Assembly (NCBI GenBank): GCA_024230695.1
Contig: JAAERC010000806.1
Coordinates: 1-11,714, forward strand
Direction of reading: 5' to 3'
Origin: Candidatus Zixiibacteriota bacterium
Lineage (GTDB): Bacteria > Zixibacteria > MSB-5A5 > GN15 > PGXB01
Length of the DNA: 11,714 nt
The position numbers were made by a program, and so were the translations under genes. The notes under the pieces are model-generated. The model ran no database searches and was not told the DNA's origin. It was given only the letters and a program-made list of their open reading frames with translations. Below, piece after piece: positions 7,885-11,714 of the stretch. The number at the start of each line of letters is the position of its first letter. The first letter of the stretch is position 1.

Positions 7885-7930
7885 AATCTAAAAAATGCGA
7901 CTTTTTATTTTTGGCCTACCCGAGTAATGA

Positions 7931-8773
7931 CTATTTTTTAATACGACTGTTTTTTGCTTTATCACCAAAACGACTATTTATTTTATCGATAATATCTCCG
8001 GCACTCGATTCAATTGCCTTATCGCTGACCTTAATAGAAGAGAATTGATTTCCCCTAAATATCTTTATGGCAGTCTCAAGCTCCTCAAAAACCATCTTTG
8101 GATCAGTGTAAGGCGATTGACCCATACTTAACCGTTCCTGCCGTTCCTTACGATGAATCTCTAACCGTTCATAATCGATGTTTAATCCGAAAACACGACG
8201 ATGATCTATCTCAAACAATTCAGCCGGCAGGATAGAATCAATAATAATTGGAATATTGGCAACCTTCCAACCCAAGACGGCGAGGTACATACTGAGTGGA
8301 GTTTTACCGCTTCGTGAAACACCAATTATCACAATATCGGCTTGATGAAGATCCTGAGAGTTTTTCCCATCATCATGATCCATTGTAAATTCTATTGCGT
8401 CAACTCGGTCAAAATAACTCTGATGCAAAATGCGGTACAATCCCGGTTCTTCTTTTGGCTTGCGGGCCAATATTTTGGTTAATCTTTCAAATAATGACCC
8501 CATTAGATCAATTGCTTCAACATTATTCTCTTTTGCAATTTGGATAAGAAAATTTCTCAGGATACCATCAACCAATGTATGTATAATAGTTCCGTTAGTA
8601 GTTGAGGCCTGAGCAACAACGTCTTTTATCTCTTCTTTCTGCCGAACGTAGTCAGCTTTTATTATCGGAACCTGAAAGTCAGGAAACTGAACCAATACCG
8701 TTTCGACAACCTGCGCGCCGCTATCTCCCGATCCGCCGGAAACAATATATATTGGAGGAACATTGTTTGACAT
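7931..8773 (-). CDS. DUF299 bifunctional kinase/pyrophosphorylase, PPDK or PEP-synthase regulatory protein
   Basis: A 280-residue cytoplasmic enzyme of the PDRP/PSRP family. Members inactivate pyruvate phosphate dikinase or PEP synthase by ADP-dependent phosphorylation of an active-site Thr and reactivate it by phosphate-dependent removal, so they switch flux between pyruvate and PEP. Diagnostic features: N-terminal IYIVSGGSGDSG (8-19), EFTMDHDDG (128-136), the P-loop GVSRSGKTPLSMYLA (151-165; GVSRTSKTP or similar is usual), VANIPI (171-176) and a C-terminal AIESSAGDIIDKI (253-265). Length is typical. The dikinase or synthase gene is not in the window, so which of the two is the target cannot be told; PPDK is my guess. 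The start at 8773 follows an excellent promoter by about 32 nt, but only a poor Shine-Dalgarno is present. The gene is monocistronic. Confidence 0.94.
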   Translation of the reverse strand: MSNNVPPIYIVSGGSGDSGAQVVETVLVQFPDFQVPIIKADYVRQKEEIKDVVAQASTTNGTIIHTLVDGILRNFLIQIAKENNVEAIDLMGSLFERLTKILARKPKEEPGLYRILHQSYFDRVDAIEFTMDHDDGKNSQDLHQADIVIIGVSRSGKTPLSMYLAVLGWKVANIPIIIDSILPAELFEIDHRRVFGLNIDYERLEIHRKERQERLSMGQSPYTDPKMVFEELETAIKIFRGNQFSSIKVSDKAIESSAGDIIDKINSRFGDKAKNSRIKK

Positions 8774-8811
8774 ATTTTGCCCGCTATTAAATTTAATCTG
8801 TATTCACCGAC

Positions 8812-8840
8812 ATTGTAGTTCGATAACTATTAGTTGTCAA
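8812..8840 (-). promoter_or_regulatory. Strong sigma-70-type promoter of the PPDK/PEP-synthase regulator
   Basis: Minus strand: consensus -35 TTGACA (8835-8840), 17-bp spacer, -10 TACAAT (8812-8817, five of six). Transcription would begin near 8805, leaving a leader of about 32 nt. This is the best promoter match in the window and shows that the organism uses a canonical housekeeping sigma consensus. Confidence 0.75.
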
Positions 8841-8896
8841 GATATATATGGATGAATCAAAAATCGTCTCTGATTAGAAATATTATACCAAAAATA

Positions 8897-8922
8897 AAAA
8901 GGCCCGCAAATGCGAGCCTTTT
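8897..8922 (-). terminator. Intrinsic terminator of the caspase-like gene
   Basis: On the minus strand the RNA folds as AAAAGGC-U-CGC, loop AUUU, GCG-G-GCCUUUU, a stem of 11 pairs including one G-U pair, followed by a U-rich run (TTTTTATTTTT). It starts 26 bp after the gene's stop. On the plus strand the same place is a C/A mismatch, so the structure favours the minus direction. Confidence 0.88.
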
Positions 8923-8948
8923 CTTATCGAATAAAATTTATCAATAAA

Positions 8949-9848
8949 TTACATATCCATTTCACCTGAATAGCTGTCAGAATGTTTGGGATCCACTCTT
9001 AAGCGATACTGTGAGGCCCATGCCTTCATACCAGCTTCGGCATAAGGAGCGGCATCTTCAGCATATATCAGATTTTGATCCTCAACACCATTTAACCAGT
9101 AATAGGTCCATGCGCCTTGCTGTAAATCCGGTGCGTCATAAGAATTCTTGCGATTAGATGCAGTTGCCATATAAGTCCCGGAAACAACGTCATCATGAAA
9201 ACCACCAATTACGCAGGCATCAATTGTAACTAATTTTTTGGTACAATTTGCGGCATTGAAATATGACATCGCATAGCCGTGGGTGATATAATAAAGGTCG
9301 GCCGAAACCAAAGCTGAACCTTCCGATGATTTCATACCATGTCCGGAATAACAAAATGCTATTTCATCGCCAGGTGAGGCGTTATCAACCAGCCATTGAA
9401 AACCAGCAATAATATTGTCAGCGGTTGCGCTCAAATCAAGATCGACCCGGCAGGTAAATCCTTCCGATTGATACCATGATTTCATTGCCCTGGCATCATC
9501 ATCGCAATAATTCAAATCATTCGCTGTACCTTCATAATTGGAAATTCCAACAATATAAACGTACTTGTGAGCCGGATTTGGATTTGGATCACCAGTCGAA
9601 CCGGTATCATCCGGAGGAGGTTTCGGGGGTTTTTTGTTAGCAATGGCTAATGGCACCTTGCTCATGTCTTCGGTGAACAATGCTACAACTTCCGGTGGGC
9701 GAGTCTCGATAAACTGAGGTCGTTCGACCAGAGCTACCGTGTGATCAACACCGGCGTTTGCATTTGGTTGGGTTGGGGGATTGCTACCGCATCCGAAGAT
9801 GAGCAATAGCGTCATGATGGCCAGAACAAGGCCAAGAAGCTGTTTCAT
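8949..9848 (-). CDS. Caspase-like (peptidase C14) lipoprotein
   Basis: A 299-residue exported lipoprotein: hydrophobic signal (residues 4-19) with lipobox IFGC and lipidated Cys20. A low-complexity arm follows (about 21-94) with a Pro-rich linker (KPPKPPPDD, then DPNPNPAHK). The rest is a caspase/metacaspase-like domain: strand KYVYIVGISNY (95-105), LNYCDDDARAMKSWY (112-126), FCYSGHGMKSSEG with catalytic His170, then LVTIDACVIGGF with catalytic Cys212. Both catalytic residues are present. Gly at +2 and no acidic stretch after Cys20 suggest retention in the outer membrane rather than a Bacteroidetes-type surface-export signal (inference). Substrate unknown; envelope protein processing is plausible. 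A perfect AGGAGGT precedes the ATG and fixes the start. Own promoter and terminator make it monocistronic. The arm begins ANAGVDHTVAL, reminiscent of the start of PKD/cadherin-like repeats. Confidence 0.9.
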   Translation of the reverse strand: MKQLLGLVLAIMTLLLIFGCGSNPPTQPNANAGVDHTVALVERPQFIETRPPEVVALFTEDMSKVPLAIANKKPPKPPPDDTGSTGDPNPNPAHKYVYIVGISNYEGTANDLNYCDDDARAMKSWYQSEGFTCRVDLDLSATADNIIAGFQWLVDNASPGDEIAFCYSGHGMKSSEGSALVSADLYYITHGYAMSYFNAANCTKKLVTIDACVIGGFHDDVVSGTYMATASNRKNSYDAPDLQQGAWTYYWLNGVEDQNLIYAEDAAPYAEAGMKAWASQYRLRVDPKHSDSYSGEMDM

Positions 9849-9851
9849 AGT

Positions 9852-9858
9852 ACCTCCT
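9852..9858 (-). promoter_or_regulatory. Consensus Shine-Dalgarno of the caspase-like gene
   Basis: AGGAGGT on the minus strand, 3 nt before the ATG at 9848, is a full anti-16S complement and the strongest ribosome site in the window. A CTCC 13 nt upstream on the same strand could pair with GGAG, but four pairs alone are weak. Confidence 0.85.
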
Positions 9859-9892
9859 AAAGTGAGAGTTGGAGTTTTGTAAGCTCAGTATT

Positions 9893-9921
9893 AATATAGG
9901 TATTGTTGAAATATGCTGCAA
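9893..9921 (-). promoter_or_regulatory. Candidate promoter of the caspase-like gene
   Basis: Minus strand: -35 TTGCAG (9916-9921, three of six), 17-bp spacer, -10 TATATT (9893-9898, five of six). Transcription would start near 9886, about 38 nt before the ATG. Spacing is ideal but the AT-rich surroundings make chance matches common. Confidence 0.45.
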
Positions 9922-10083
9922 TATAAATATATAATCAGGATTATAGTTATCTTGTTAATGTACTATTGTAGTATTTTAATTTATTCCAGTAAATAAACTT
10001 AATAAAATTAATAAAGTTATGAAATTAATATAAATAATAATACTTGCGGATTAAATTAATAATTTCAATATTGATTTTTAATT

Positions 10084-11714
10084 ATGCAAAACTTAAAAAA
10101 TATATTTATTGCTATTTTCTTTTTTATAATCTGCTTTTCTATTGTATCCTTAAATTTAGATGCCCGGGAACTTTACATCAAAAACGAAAATACCTTTCAA
10201 TTACGTAAGATAAGTGCGAATGATCCATACATCACTATTGGTATTCATCATGTTGGTAACTTGGGATTAACGGTAATCAATACTGGCAATTTTGGCACTG
10301 CCTGGTCACCGCTGTATGACCCGACACATCCATCCCTTTTAGCTCCATCGGCAGTATATCCATATCCCGGAAATAATAAATACTTGTACACTGGTACAAC
10401 TTGGATCGGAGCCATTGTCGGGAGGGATACACTTGTTTCGGTAGGTTCCGATGGATGGATTGGTATTGGTGAGATGTGGCCCGACCCATATCCCAGAGGT
10501 GAAATTAAATTTCGGTCAATAACAAATCCCAATGATTATGATGCTATTTCCGAGGAAGATATTCTGATGTATTACACTGACACGGTCACCAACCCGGCCT
10601 ACATCGCAGTTGATCCGCTTGATGGTCGTCCGCATATTCCACTTAACATTGAAATAAAACAGAATAGTTATGCTTGGAGTTATTCCTATGCTGAGGATTT
10701 TATATTGTTTGATTTGGCGATAAAAAACATCGGAAGGAAAGTTCTGAAAGATGTGTATTTGGGTCTTTATGTCGATGCCGATGTCAGCAAAGTCGGCGGT
10801 TTTGATGAATTTTATGATGACATCAGCGGCTTTAGAAAAGTAATCGATTCGCCTTTTGGATGTAATTGGACCGATACGATAAATATTGCTTGGATCGCCG
10901 ATAATAATGGCCGGAATGATAATGACAGTCAGGATCGATGTCCCTTTAGTCCCGGAAGCTACAATGGCATAAATGCTATGCGAGTAGTCAGGACTCCTTC
11001 TGATTCGTTAAAATATTCATTTAATTGGTGGATATCAAACGGTAATGCCGCCCTCGATTTTGGTCCAAGGAAAGCCGGAAGTGAGGAACAGCCATTTAGA
11101 GATTTTGGCGGATTTCTCGGGACGCCAATGGGTGATAGAAATAAATACTATATCATGAGTCATGAAGAATTTGATTATGACCAATTGTTTAGCGCAAAGG
11201 ATAATACATATGATGGCTGGCTGGAACGTGGCGCAAATGCATATGATTTTGCTGATGGTTACGATACACGTTTTCTACTTTCGTTTGGTCCCTTTAATAT
11301 TAGCCCCGGAGAAATGTTACCATTAACATATGCCTATATAGGGGGTGAAAATTTCCACGAAGATTGTGACGCCTATGAACGGATATTTGATCCCTCATTC
11401 CCGGAAGAATATTATGCTAGTTTTAACTTTGATGATATTGGTATTAATTCAATCTGGGCCGAGATGATCTACGATAATCCGGGAGTAGATACCGATGGTG
11501 ATGGGTACAGGGGGAAGTATCGAATATGCGTAGAATCTACTTTTGTCAATAATACTTGGGTCTATAATCACGATACAGTTTATTATCGCGGCGACAATGT
11601 TCCTGATTTCAGAGGTGCCTCGCCACCTCCTCCTCCGGAACTTTGGGTAATTGAACCTTATCCGATTGGTGATACAATCAGGAGTCTAATTGTACCCAGT
11701 GTCAACGAAAATAA
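10084..11714 (+). CDS. Secreted protein of unknown function, 3'-truncated by the window edge
   Basis: An open frame from the ATG at 10084 runs 543 codons to the right edge without a stop. Codon use looks like real coding sequence. A signal peptide is clear: basic start, hydrophobic residues about 7-25, likely cut after LDA (27). Notable stretches: YITIGIHHVGNLGLTV, YPGNNKYLYTGTTWIGAIVG, GLYVDADVSKVGGF (about 228-240), YDDISGF (244-250), an Asn/Asp-rich loop WIADNNGRNDNDSQD (270-284), calcium-loop-like DTDGDGYRG (469-477) and a proline run (514-518) before what may be a second domain. I recall this style (tests of wall-like repeats: SxGxxGW after an aromatic TGxxWIGA) from large secreted proteins of FCB candidate phyla, often ending in a FlgD-Ig sorting domain; the end is not visible here. 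No enzymatic motif recognised. No Shine-Dalgarno precedes the ATG. Function unknown. Confidence 0.88.
   Translation, partial: MQNLKNIFIAIFFFIICFSIVSLNLDARELYIKNENTFQLRKISANDPYITIGIHHVGNLGLTVINTGNFGTAWSPLYDPTHPSLLAPSAVYPYPGNNKYLYTGTTWIGAIVGRDTLVSVGSDGWIGIGEMWPDPYPRGEIKFRSITNPNDYDAISEEDILMYYTDTVTNPAYIAVDPLDGRPHIPLNIEIKQNSYAWSYSYAEDFILFDLAIKNIGRKVLKDVYLGLYVDADVSKVGGFDEFYDDISGFRKVIDSPFGCNWTDTINIAWIADNNGRNDNDSQDRCPFSPGSYNGINAMRVVRTPSDSLKYSFNWWISNGNAALDFGPRKAGSEEQPFRDFGGFLGTPMGDRNKYYIMSHEEFDYDQLFSAKDNTYDGWLERGANAYDFADGYDTRFLLSFGPFNISPGEMLPLTYAYIGGENFHEDCDAYERIFDPSFPEEYYASFNFDDIGINSIWAEMIYDNPGVDTDGDGYRGKYRICVESTFVNNTWVYNHDTVYYRGDNVPDFRGASPPPPPELWVIEPYPIGDTIRSLIVPSVNEN

Larger units (their letters stand above)
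9849..10083. other. Very AT-rich divergent spacer
   Basis: Between the caspase-like gene and the secreted-protein gene. It carries the Shine-Dalgarno and candidate promoter of the former on the minus strand. On the plus strand TTGCGG (10044-10049), a 17-bp spacer and AATATT (10067-10072) could be a weak promoter ending only 11 bp before the ATG at 10084. No gene or structured RNA is seen. Confidence 0.6.

Noticed and set aside
7889..7907. Possible terminator between the convergent DUF4846 and DUF299 genes (TAAAAA...TTTTTA)
   Set aside because: The stem is six A-T pairs only, with a 7-nt loop, too weak for an intrinsic terminator call.
8430..8790. Two plus-strand open frames of about 60 codons opposite the DUF299 gene
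   Set aside because: They are antisense to strongly conserved coding sequence, with no ribosome site or domain.
2599..9848. Subtilase, DUF4846, DUF299 regulator and caspase-like gene as a single new defence or protease operon
   Set aside because: Strands alternate and each gene has its own promoter and/or terminator, so the sequence gives no sign of co-transcription; only a loose envelope theme links them.
10248..10532. Minus-strand open frames of 94 and 70 codons
   Set aside because: They are shadows of the plus-strand secreted-protein frame starting at 10084, which has a signal peptide and far longer open coding sequence.

Overview
The window reads as a chromosomal segment from an uncultured-type bacterium of the FCB superphylum (Fibrobacteres-Chlorobi-Bacteroidetes and relatives). 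Candidate lineages such as Zixibacteria, Marinimicrobia or Cloacimonetes fit better than a classical Bacteroides. Evidence for this is a C-terminal FlgD-Ig/type IX-secretion-like sorting domain with a YPNPFNPATT motif on a secreted subtilase, a secreted protein of a style I associate with those phyla at the right edge, and a sigma-54 activator with a GSFTDA instead of GAFTGA loop. Promoters look like canonical sigma-70 (TTGACA/TACAAT) rather than the Bacteroides TAnnTTTG type. This placement is inference. Genes look moderately AT-rich by eye and intergenic regions are strongly AT-rich.

Layout: (1) 2-2501 (+): a two-component pair, a NtrC/AtoC-type response regulator cut by the left edge and an overlapping membrane histidine kinase. 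(2) 2548-2575: a bidirectional terminator between convergent genes. (3) 2599-6672 (-): a 1357-residue secreted subtilisin-family protease with five PKD domains in two blocks, two beta-sandwich-like modules and a C-terminal sorting domain. (4) 6673-6996: a divergent AT-rich control region with a good promoter for the subtilase, a leader of about 184 nt, short direct repeats and a small hairpin over the Shine-Dalgarno. (5) 6997-7884 (+): a membrane-anchored DUF4846 protein. (6) 7931-8773 (-): a DUF299 bifunctional kinase/pyrophosphorylase that regulates PPDK or PEP synthase, with the best promoter in the window. (7) 8949-9848 (-): a caspase-like (C14) lipoprotein with intact His/Cys dyad and its own terminator and promoter. 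(8) 9849-10083: a very AT-rich divergent spacer. (9) 10084 to the right edge (+): a secreted protein whose open frame runs off the window without a stop.

Apart from the two-component pair, each gene appears to be its own transcription unit, so no operon-encoded multi-gene system is visible. The common thread is the cell envelope: a secreted serine protease, a lipoprotein cysteine protease, an anchored DUF4846 protein and a secreted protein of unknown role. The PPDK/PEP-synthase regulator is a cytoplasmic housekeeping gene embedded among them. I do not see RNA genes, insertion sequences, CRISPR arrays or phage genes.
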